Assembly: GCA_038328575.1 (NCBI GenBank)
Contig: JBBQMD010000003.1
Location: 1-64,000, forward strand
Source of the DNA: JACVCS01 sp038328575
GTDB taxonomy: Bacteria > Planctomycetota > Phycisphaerae > Phycisphaerales > UBA1924
Length of the DNA stretch: 64,000 bases
Direction: 5' to 3'
Part shown: piece after piece, positions 51,672-59,670 of the stretch
How the letters are laid out: each line of letters starts with the position of its first letter
How positions within the stretch are numbered: the first letter of the stretch is position 1
Notes under the pieces: generated by a model
The model's input: only the letters and a program-made list of their open reading frames with translations
Told to the model about the DNA's origin: nothing
The model's database searches: none
Position numbers and translations under genes: made by a program

Positions 51672-52463
51672 TCAGACGGGGCAGCCGTCGAAGAACACCG
51701 AGAAGAAGAGGTTGTAATCCGCCTCGGTGACGCCGTTGTTTACAAACGGCGGGAGCCCGCCCAGGCCGAAGGGCGGGAGCGGCTGCCCGGTGTCGTCGGC
51801 AATGTCGCAGACCGGGAAGGCGTCAAAGAAGTTGGCGAAGAAGGCGTTGTAGTCGCCCTCGGTCACGCCGTTATTCACCTGCGGGGGGATGCCGCCGTTG
51901 CCGTAGGGGGGCAGCGGCGTGCCCTGATCGTCGGCGATGTCTGCCGGTGAGCAGCGGAAGTCGAAGGAGACGTATTTGGTGTCGACGAGGGAGTCGAGGT
52001 TCATCCAGCCGATGTTCTCGCCCCAGGCGTAGCCGCGCAGGCGCCGGGTCGTGGGTTCGTAGTTGGGCTGCTGGGCCAAGGGGATGCCCGGGACGGTGAA
52101 GTTGATCCACCCGATGTTCTCGCCCCAGGCAAAGCCGGTGACCCTGTCGGTGGCGGCGTCGTAGTTGAGGCCGAAATCGGTGCCGTTGACGTTGGCGTAA
52201 GCGGTGCCGTTGGTGGGCGAACCATCGCCGACGTTGATCCAGCCGATGTTCTCACCCCAGGCGAAGCCGCTGAAATAGGGCGCGAGGTTGGGGTTGAAGC
52301 GGACTCCCTGAGTGCTGGAGTTGGCGTCGCGAAAGTTGATCCAGCCGACGTTTTCGCCCCAGGCGAACTTGTTGGCCAGCGAGACGCTGGACTGAGCGGA
52401 GGCAACCGAGGAGCAGGAGAGCAACGCCAAGGCGGCGACGAGCGAGATTCGGCAGGGAAGCAT
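51672..52463 (-). CDS. secreted WGEN-GW repeat protein with dockerin-like tail
   Basis: 263 aa. Signal peptide MLPCRISLVAALALLSCSSVASA. Four near-identical motifs FAWGENVGWINF, FAWGENIGWINV, FAWGENIGWINF and YAWGENIGWMNL recur at about 40-45 residue spacing. Then come two dockerin-like units (ADIADDQGTPLPPYG, NNGVTEGDYNAFFANFFDA and NNGVTEADYNLFFSVFFDGC). AGGAG is 8 bases before ATG 52463. The tail matches that of the 1143-aa protein, implying a shared anchoring or assembly route. The function of the GEN repeats is not known to me. Confidence 0.85.
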   Translation of the reverse strand: MLPCRISLVAALALLSCSSVASAQSSVSLANKFAWGENVGWINFRDANSSTQGVRFNPNLAPYFSGFAWGENIGWINVGDGSPTNGTAYANVNGTDFGLNYDAATDRVTGFAWGENIGWINFTVPGIPLAQQPNYEPTTRRLRGYAWGENIGWMNLDSLVDTKYVSFDFRCSPADIADDQGTPLPPYGNGGIPPQVNNGVTEGDYNAFFANFFDAFPVCDIADDTGQPLPPFGLGGLPPFVNNGVTEADYNLFFSVFFDGCPV

Positions 52464-52797
52464 GAGAAAACTCCTATTTGGCAAGGATGTTACTCGGTGA
52501 GAATAACGCAGAAAAAAGCGCGTGGCCTGAGCCAATTGCAAATTTGTGGCTATTTCTGCGATGGGCTGAACGACGCGGTCGTGGAACTGGCAACCTGCGG
52601 GATTGCCCAACTGTGCCCGAAACCGAGCGGGGCGGTTGAGCACGAAGTGTTGACCGAGCGGTTGTGGGGGGTATCATCCCCCCCTTGCGGCAATCGTCGT
52701 GTTGGGCTGTCATTGCGTCCGGGCTTCGCGGCGTATGGACCCCGCGAGCCGCCCGACGTGAGGGCTGACAACTGGTTCGACGGTTTGGTCTCAAACC
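52464..52797. other. 334-base divergent spacer before the tRNA-Thr/tuf block
   Basis: No gene was recognised. It separates the minus-strand GEN-repeat gene from the plus-strand translation block. An AT-richer patch lies at 52500-52560. A sigma-70-like promoter for the plus strand sits at 52650-52677 (separate entry). Confidence 0.6.
52650..52677 (+). promoter_or_regulatory. sigma-70-like promoter for tRNA-Thr/tuf
   Basis: TTGACC (52650-52655) and TATCAT (52672-52677) are spaced by 16 bases, including a G run. It lies 120 bases upstream of the tRNA and is the best match to a housekeeping promoter in this gap. Confidence 0.55.
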
Positions 52798-52869
<72 letters not shown>

Positions 52870-52995
52870 TTCCCTGAGCATCCGTGGGCAGGAAGCCCCC
52901 GGGATCAGGTTCATTTCAGCAAGTCCCTCGCGGGTACGGTTCAGGAACGCCGTCACCGCCTTTTCCCGAACCGCATCTTCACTGGAGTAAAAGTC

Positions 52996-54198
<1,203 letters not shown>

Positions 54199-54504
54199 GT
54201 CAGGTCGGCAGTCCCTGCCGACATCGGTTTGAGATTCAGAACATTCGGCGATCGCGCCGGATGAGTCAAGCAGTAGGAACGAAGCCTCTCGGCGGGATGG
54301 CGGGGCACTTTGGCCCCAAAGACCGCGACGGACCGGCGCCTACGATCGTGAAACACACCGGCCCATCGGGCATTTACCCGATGGGCCGGCTTTGCCAAGT
54401 GAGGTCGCGCGTCAGGGCAGAATCGCCCGGGCACACGAGGGTTGAGTGACGGAATCAGGTTTGGCCGACGCCCTTTGGCTGAGGCTCTTTGCACGAGGTG
54501 ATGT
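54199..54504. other. 306-base spacer between tuf and rpmG
   Basis: It holds a GC-rich hairpin GGGGC/GCCCC near 54302-54317 and the strong stem-loop described separately at 54358. No open frame of interest was found. The rest is unremarkable leader sequence for rpmG. Confidence 0.6.
54358..54395 (+). terminator. strong stem-loop after tuf (terminator or attenuator)
   Basis: CCGGCCCATCGGG (54358-54370) pairs perfectly with CCCGATGGGCCGG (54377-54389) across loop CATTTA. A 13-bp stem is followed only by CTTTG, so the U-tract is short. It may partly terminate tuf transcripts or process the tuf/rpmG message. Confidence 0.7.
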
Positions 54505-54687
54505 ATGGCGAAGGGAAAGTCCCAAGCTCGCGAGTTCGTGTGGCTTCAGTGCTCCGAAACGGGCGATCTGAACTACCGCACCGAGATCAACGTCAAGGGC
54601 GGTATCGCTGAGAAGCTCAAGGCGGGCTTCCAGAAGTACTCGCCGCGGCTGCGCCGGCATACGCTGCACAAGATCAAGCGGAAGTGA
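54505..54687 (+). CDS. rpmG: 50S ribosomal protein L33 (zinc-free type)
   Basis: 60 aa. The family is recognised by REFVWLQCSETGDLNYRTE near the start and YSPRLRRHTLHKIKRK at the end. The zinc-ribbon CxxC pairs are missing (one Cys only), so this is a C-minus, zinc-independent form. GAGGTG lies upstream of ATG 54505. Placement between tuf and secE is the usual one in bacteria. Confidence 0.95.
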   Translation: MAKGKSQAREFVWLQCSETGDLNYRTEINVKGGIAEKLKAGFQKYSPRLRRHTLHKIKRK

Positions 54688-54762
54688 TGAAAGAGTGCTG
54701 AGCGGTGGTCCGCAAGGTGTCTTCCGCTCCGCACTCCGCACTTTGGACTCAGCACTGTTTGT

Positions 54763-54835
54763 ACGCCGGTAGCTCAACTGGTAGAGCAGCGGATTCCAAA
54801 TCCGCAGGTTGCGGGTTCAAGTCCCTCCCGGCGTG
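54763..54835 (+). tRNA. tRNA-Trp (CCA anticodon)
   Basis: 73 nt without an encoded CCA end. The acceptor stem is ACGCCGG/CCGGCGT, the D stem GCTC/GAGC, the anticodon stem GCGGA/TCCGC with loop TTCCAAA (anticodon CCA at 54796-54798). The T arm is GCGGG-TTCAAGT-CCCTC with one C-T mismatch. It lies between rpmG and secE, a widely conserved position. Confidence 0.95.
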
Positions 54836-55076
54836 CTTTCGAAGTTCCCGAGGCGCCGATGCGGCGGGTGATTCCGGGTCGTACCCCGGCGGCCCGCGTG
54901 GGCAGGCCAAGTTCACTGCGAGGCGCAGACGCGGTCGAGCCGTCGCCGTGCGCTTTCTGGCGTCAGTTTACTGGCCCTCAATGCCTTGTCCGATGACGAT
55001 GACTCGCGTTCCCGTGTCGCATGTAGACCGCTGGCGTCTTCAAACCCCTCGTCCGGCCTCTCTTCTTTGAATACCT

Positions 55077-55763
55077 ATGGCACTTGGCATTTATAAACCT
55101 GGGCAGGGCTACTGGGTGCGCGTGTTGACGGCGACGCTGATGGCGGTGGCGACGATCGCCGTGGGCGCGTGGGCGTGGTATCAGACCGCGACGTTCGTCT
55201 CGCAGATCCCCAAGTCCACGTACGAGATGGGCGTGAAGAACACGCCGATAGACGTCCCGGGCGGGACGACCGTCTCGCTGATGGGCATTGCCGACGCCGA
55301 GGGCCGCCAGACGGAGATCGGCACCGCGACGCTCCGCACTCCATTGACCAAATCCGCCATTGCGCAGAAGGTGGTTATTGACGTCGTCGATCTCAAGCCC
55401 ACGCTGGATGCTAGCGGCACCGCGTCGCTGCGTGTCATCGGGGGCGAGCGAATCGCCGACGTGACAGATCGCAAGGGCATCGCGCCTTTCGAGACACAGA
55501 CCGCGCAGGCGATTGTGGTCACGATCGTTATTCTGATCGGGGCGATCCTCGCGTACTTCTTCACTGCGATGCGCCCGCGCAGCGTCGATTTCCTGATCGC
55601 GACTGACTATGAGATGAAGCGCGTCAACTGGTCGACGCGCCGCGAGATCATGGGCTCGACGTTCATCGTCATCATCGCGGCGCTGGCGCTGTCGGTGACG
55701 CTGTTTGTCTTTGACCTGACTTTGCGGTGGGTGTTTTCCTCGATCGATGTCCTGCAAATCTGA
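55077..55763 (+). CDS. secE: preprotein translocase subunit SecE, enlarged form
   Basis: 228 aa, against 60-130 in most bacteria. The conserved SecE core is at the C-terminus: DFLIATDYEMKRVNWSTRREIMGSTFIVI, then a final membrane helix (IIAALALSVTLFVFDLTL). Before it lie two further membrane segments (TLMAVATIAVGAWAWY near residue 20, and AIVVTIVILIGAILAYFF near 145) flanking a soluble beta-rich domain of about 100 residues. The soluble domain would be extracytoplasmic. Position before nusG confirms identity. Confidence 0.92.
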   Translation: MALGIYKPGQGYWVRVLTATLMAVATIAVGAWAWYQTATFVSQIPKSTYEMGVKNTPIDVPGGTTVSLMGIADAEGRQTEIGTATLRTPLTKSAIAQKVVIDVVDLKPTLDASGTASLRVIGGERIADVTDRKGIAPFETQTAQAIVVTIVILIGAILAYFFTAMRPRSVDFLIATDYEMKRVNWSTRREIMGSTFIVIIAALALSVTLFVFDLTLRWVFSSIDVLQI

Positions 55764-55810
55764 ATCACGCGTTACCCGCGGTCGCGCCGCTCACCGTAGA
55801 GGGATCACCC

Positions 55811-56524
55811 ATGGCCAAGGCTCAAAACCCCAAGACCACCGACGCCCCCGCCCCCGCTGTCTTACAGGTCGGTGATGGCGCTTCGGGCGAGAAGGGCCGC
55901 CCCTCGGCGCTCGAAGTGATCGCTCAGAACTCCTACGTCAGCAACGCCGAGCCGATGACCCGCTCGGGGATGAACTGGTTCGTGCTGCGCGTGGCCTCGA
56001 ACAAGGAGTCGTCCGTCCGCGACACGCTTTTGCGCAAGGTCCAGATCGAGAACATGTCGCACCTGGTCGGGCGCATCCTCGTTCCGACCGAGAAGAAGAA
56101 GACGATCAAGGGCGGCAAGCAGAAGGTCACCGAAGAGAAGCTCTATCCCGGCTACGTCTTTGTCGAGATGAAGCTCGAAGACGACGGGCGCATCCCGCAG
56201 GACGTCTTCTTCCTCATTAAAGAGACGACCGGCGTGGGCGACTTCGTCGGCACCAAGGGCCGCCCGACGCCGATGAAGCAGCACGAGATCGAGAAGATGC
56301 AGTTGGCCTCGATGAAGGTCGAGGACATGCCGCAGATCAAGCTCGTCTTCGAGAAGAACGAGGCGGTCACGATCAAGGAAGGCCCGTTCGCCGGTTACGA
56401 GGGCACGGTGGACGAGCTCATTCCCGAGAAGGGCCTGGTCCGCGTACTGGTGACGATCTTCGGCCGCCAGGCGCCGGTCGAGCTCGAAGAGTGGCAGATC
56501 GCCAAGGCCGATGAGATGGGTTGA
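55811..56524 (+). CDS. nusG: transcription termination/antitermination protein NusG
   Basis: 237 aa, with a roughly 50-residue N-terminal extension. The NGN domain starts at MNWFVLRVASNKESSVRDTL and includes KLYPGYVFVEMKL. The C-terminal KOW domain is EGPFAGYEGTVDELIPEKGLVRVLVTIFGR followed by PVELEEWQI. A GAGGG site lies 8-9 bases before ATG 55811. An insertion (KKKTIKGGKQKV) lies between the NGN strands. No rplK follows; the next gene is an unrelated minus-strand gene. Confidence 0.96.
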   Translation: MAKAQNPKTTDAPAPAVLQVGDGASGEKGRPSALEVIAQNSYVSNAEPMTRSGMNWFVLRVASNKESSVRDTLLRKVQIENMSHLVGRILVPTEKKKTIKGGKQKVTEEKLYPGYVFVEMKLEDDGRIPQDVFFLIKETTGVGDFVGTKGRPTPMKQHEIEKMQLASMKVEDMPQIKLVFEKNEAVTIKEGPFAGYEGTVDELIPEKGLVRVLVTIFGRQAPVELEEWQIAKADEMG

Positions 56525-56556
56525 TCGGGGCGGGGAAAGGGCTTGGATAGCGGTCT

Positions 56557-56949
56557 TTAAGAGCCACTCGTCAAGCGAAGGTGTGTCCGCAGGGCGTTGC
56601 GGATGACTTCAGATTGTGTCGTGCGCCGGCGCTCGGCTGCCTCGGTGAGCAGAGACTTCTCACGAGCGGAAACGCGTACGTTCACTTGCTCAGTGGCGAC
56701 GTCCGCGTCGATCAGAGGCGTCGGCGGTTGCTGGCCGCGGTGCATGGTGAGCGCGACAGCAGTCACTCGTGCATCGGTAAGGATCGCCAGGCACTCGGCC
56801 TCAGTATCCGCATCGACGGCAACGCCCGGAAAGTCACGAGATGATCCGACGGAGACGCCGTCACCAGTGGGCTCGATGCGCTTTTGGGAGCGTGCGACGA
56901 TGCCCTGAGCGGCGACGAGGTGCGGCGAGAGGTCGATTTTCTGAGCCAT
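56557..56949 (-). CDS. HicB-like antitoxin with ribbon-helix-helix domain
   Basis: 130 aa. The N-terminal half resembles the HicB/DUF1902 fold (GDGVSVGSSRDFPGVAVDAD, TEAECLAILTDARVTAVALT). The C-terminus is a ribbon-helix-helix (VNVRVSAREKSLLTEAAERR, TTQSEVIRNALRTHL). ATG 56949 has AGGA 9 bases upstream. No HicA toxin was found on either side, so it is an orphan in this window. It converges with nusG. Confidence 0.75.
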   Translation of the reverse strand: MAQKIDLSPHLVAAQGIVARSQKRIEPTGDGVSVGSSRDFPGVAVDADTEAECLAILTDARVTAVALTMHRGQQPPTPLIDADVATEQVNVRVSAREKSLLTEAAERRRTTQSEVIRNALRTHLRLTSGS

Positions 56950-56954
56950 CGCGG

Positions 56955-57005
56955 ATGATCCTAAGTGCGGTAAATACAAGCCATACTTAGCCTATATATA
57001 CGCGT
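56955..57005 (-). promoter_or_regulatory. AT-rich promoter/operator region of the HicB-like gene
   Basis: The sequence is markedly AT-rich for this genome, with TATATATA (56993-57000 region) and near-repeats of CTAAGTATGG / CACTTAGG. RHH antitoxins commonly bind such upstream repeats; no exact palindrome was resolved. Confidence 0.4.
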
Positions 57006-57055
57006 CCGCATGCGGCGGATCGTCGCCACGATCCATTTGCCGCGAGAGCTATTCC

Positions 57056-57466
57056 TCACACGTACCGATACTCAATCGGTGCGTCCACTTCCGGGTGCAG
57101 GCTTGCGTGGACCGGGCAGGAGTGCCCGATGGCTTCGAGGCGTGGGCGCATCTCCAGCGGCACGGCCGCGCCGGGGATCGTCACCACCACCGGCAACCGA
57201 GCGATCCGTCGCGGCGAGGGCGGCGTGGACATGTGTTTTTCGACGGTCGCTGTGGCGCCTTCCAGTGAGATCGCGTTGCGCTCGCCCCACATGGCGATGG
57301 TGGTGAGAATGCAGGACGCAAGGCCGCTGGCGAAAAGGTCGGTGGGGCTGAAGGCGGAGGCGTCGCCGCCGATGTCCTTGGGCGCGTCGGTCCGAAGCGT
57401 CGGCCCGGCGGGGTGGACAAGGTCGCACTTTTTGTTGCCGGCGTAGCGGACGTCGATGGTGAGCAT
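57056..57466 (-). CDS. OsmC-family peroxidase-like protein
   Basis: 136 aa, a normal length. The two redox cysteines are placed as in OsmC/Ohr: SGLASCILTTIAM and IGHSCPVHASLHP. The second block (GHSCPVHxSL) is typical of the OsmC-like YhfA subgroup. It would reduce organic hydroperoxides in the cytoplasm. It is followed upstream by a heptad-repeat spacer and the HTH membrane gene. Confidence 0.92.
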   Translation of the reverse strand: MLTIDVRYAGNKKCDLVHPAGPTLRTDAPKDIGGDASAFSPTDLFASGLASCILTTIAMWGERNAISLEGATATVEKHMSTPPSPRRIARLPVVVTIPGAAVPLEMRPRLEAIGHSCPVHASLHPEVDAPIEYRYV

Positions 57467-57523
57467 GACATAAATCCTCGGCCGTCAGTGATCAGGTTCA
57501 CCAGATGACGCACGACACCTCAC

Positions 57524-57562
57524 GAATCGCAACTTACGACTCGCGACTCGTAACTCGCGACT
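57524..57562. repeat. GCGACTC-type heptad spacer
   Basis: Degenerate heptads GAATCGC, ACTTACG, ACTCGCG, ACTCGTA and ACTCGCG fill the gap upstream of the OsmC gene. The unit is the reverse complement of the GAGTCGC heptad between nuoK and nuoL. Confidence 0.75.
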
Positions 57563-57574
57563 TTCCCCTGCCGC

Positions 57575-58402
57575 TTACCCGCGCCGGCCGAGCACGAAGC
57601 CGATGCCCGCGCACAGCAGGATGATCCCGGCGAAGATCGCCGCAGAGACCATGACGTTGCCAGCGAGGAAGCCGGTCAGCGCGAAGTTACTCACGCCCAT
57701 CGCGGCAACGATTACCACGCTGAGCATCGCCGCGGCGACGAGGGTCAAGCCCAGGGCCAGCCCGCCGCCGATGCCTGACCAGGTCGCGTCATAGGGCTCC
57801 GCGAGCATCATCGCCATGGCCGGTGAGCCCGAGCCGATGCCGACATCGCTGGCGACGCCGGTATTCTCAAACAGCCCGCCGCCGGGGTTCTCGTCGGCGG
57901 AGGCATCATCGGAGCGACCGCCGCCGCCCTGGTAGACGTCTTCAAGGAGGCCAGCGTTGAGCGAGGTGTCATCGCCGCTCTTGGTGATATCGAGCAGGCC
58001 CGAGCCGCTGGCGCCGGGATCGCCCATGGTGAGGCCGCCGACGGAGCTGGTGATCTGCGTCTGGGCGGAGGCGTCGGTATCCTCGCTGTCGTCGCCCTCG
58101 AAGATCGAGATACCGGACTTGTCCTTGGTGTTGGCCTCTGCGGCGTTGCCCGAGCCTGAGCCCGAGCCGCTGCGCGAGTCATCGACCGCCAGGGCGATCT
58201 CAGCGCCAGAGTCGGCAAGCGGGATGCTGTCCTCGCCTTCGTCGGAGCCGGCGAGCATGTTGACCTGCTCGACCTTGAACACCAGGCGATCGCGATCGCG
58301 GAACTCCTGCAGCTGCCCGCTAGAGGCCATTTCGCGGACTTTATCTGAGCTGACGCCGAGTTTGCCGGCGGCTTCTTCGAGCGTGTAGAACATCTTGGCC
58401 AT
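57575..58402 (-). CDS. membrane-anchored excisionase/MerR-type helix-turn-helix protein
   Basis: 275 aa. The N-terminus is an HTH of the excisionase/MerR kind (MFYTLEEAAGKLGVSSDKVR, then FRDRDRLVFKVEQVNML). An acidic Ser/Gly-rich linker follows (about 55-195). Two or three C-terminal membrane segments complete it (LALGLTLVAAAMLSVVIVAA and FAGIILLCAGIGFVLG). The fusion of a DNA-binding-type head to a membrane anchor is seen in planctomycete proteins without assigned function. It is divergent from the phosphoesterase gene. Confidence 0.82.
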   Translation of the reverse strand: MAKMFYTLEEAAGKLGVSSDKVREMASSGQLQEFRDRDRLVFKVEQVNMLAGSDEGEDSIPLADSGAEIALAVDDSRSGSGSGSGNAAEANTKDKSGISIFEGDDSEDTDASAQTQITSSVGGLTMGDPGASGSGLLDITKSGDDTSLNAGLLEDVYQGGGGRSDDASADENPGGGLFENTGVASDVGIGSGSPAMAMMLAEPYDATWSGIGGGLALGLTLVAAAMLSVVIVAAMGVSNFALTGFLAGNVMVSAAIFAGIILLCAGIGFVLGRRG

Positions 58403-58532
58403 GACGATTCACTCCGGGATTGGTCGATACGATCAGAAGCGTCCGCCGGTTGAGGTGGGCAGGCGGAATCAGGGGATTAAGCATACCGCGCCGCATTCGG
58501 ACGTGAACGCGCCGCGAGACTCGGAGTGTACT

Positions 58533-59606
58533 GTGGGCAAGCTCGCCGGGCCAGCACAACCCATTCGCGCGCCGTCCGTCCAAGGGCCGAACGAGCGCCC
58601 CCCCGTCGGGATTGACGACCTCCCCGGCGTTTGGCGTGAATCTCTGCGCGCCGTCAGCGGCGGGCTCGTGCGCTTGCGGCGCGCTGGCGAGCACACGCTC
58701 AGCCCCACACCGCCGCCCGCGCGGGGCTCACTACTGCCCGCACGCGCCATTGACCACTGGGCGTATCGCTCGCCGCTGGACGCGGCTCCCGTCGAGCGGA
58801 TCACCATCGAACACCCCGATGTCCCGCTGGCGCTGGACGGGCTCTCGATCCTGCACGCGACAGACCTGCACCTGCGCCGTCGGGCTCGCGATGAGCAGTT
58901 TCGTGTGTTGCAGCGGGCTCTGCGTCAGACCCCGGCGGACATCGTCGCGTTTACGGGCGATTATCACGACGGGGTCGGGAACGAGGACGCCGCGGTGGAG
59001 CTGCTCGCGGAGCTCGGCGCGAGCGCGTCATCTCTCCCGCGCCTGGGCGTCTATGGCGTCTTCGGCAATCACGACACCGACCGGATGCGCGCGCTTTGCC
59101 GACGCATCGACGCGATCACCTGGCTGGAGAATCACGCCGCGCCCCCGGTGCGCAGTGGCGGTCCGGGCGCGAGCCAGACGCTGCCGCTTTGCATCGTCGG
59201 CTTGAGCTTTCCCGAGGACCCGCTGGCGGCGATGCTGGAACTTCCCGTCGCGCCCGCGCGACAGACGCCGAGGCCGCTGACGATCACGCTTGCGCACCAG
59301 CCCAGCATGTTCGCGGCGTGCGCCGACATGGGCTCCTCGATCGTCATCGCCGGGCACACCCACGCCGGGCAAATCCGCGTCGCGCCCGGCTTCGCGATCC
59401 ACACGTCCAGCGACCTGCCCGGCACCATGGCCTCGGGCGTCCTCCGCATCCGCAGCACGCTCTGCCTCATCTCGCGCGGCGTTGGCGAAGGCTTCTGGCC
59501 CGGCCTCCGCATCAACTGCCCACGCCAACTCCCGCTCTACACCCTCCGCCAAGGCCCGCTGCCTGGCGCCGAAGCGTCACGCTTGCGCTGCGTGCGGGCT
59601 TGGTGA
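58533..59606 (+). CDS. metallophosphoesterase (YaeI/YkuE-like)
   Basis: 357 aa. All metallophosphoesterase blocks are present: ILHATDLHL (DxH), AFTGDYHDG (GD), VFGNHDTDR (GNHD), TLAHQPSMF (His) and VIAGHTHAGQIR (GHTHAGQ). The last motif is typical of the YaeI/YkuE/LpxG-like membrane-associated group, though no transmembrane helix is obvious here. GTG 58533 has GGAG six bases upstream; a longer frame would run into the divergent gene's start. It is upstream of an LptF/G-type gene, so an envelope lipid substrate is possible. Confidence 0.85.
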   Translation: MGKLAGPAQPIRAPSVQGPNERPPVGIDDLPGVWRESLRAVSGGLVRLRRAGEHTLSPTPPPARGSLLPARAIDHWAYRSPLDAAPVERITIEHPDVPLALDGLSILHATDLHLRRRARDEQFRVLQRALRQTPADIVAFTGDYHDGVGNEDAAVELLAELGASASSLPRLGVYGVFGNHDTDRMRALCRRIDAITWLENHAAPPVRSGGPGASQTLPLCIVGLSFPEDPLAAMLELPVAPARQTPRPLTITLAHQPSMFAACADMGSSIVIAGHTHAGQIRVAPGFAIHTSSDLPGTMASGVLRIRSTLCLISRGVGEGFWPGLRINCPRQLPLYTLRQGPLPGAEASRLRCVRAW

Positions 59607-59670
59607 GGCAAGGCGCAAGCCTTCAGCCTCACGCTGCAAGCTGGCCCTTGCCCTCATACGCTCACCCTAC

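Noticed and set aside
52870..52995. Gene between tRNA-Thr and tuf
   Set aside because: Only leader-like sequence; the minus-strand frame there is antisense to tuf.
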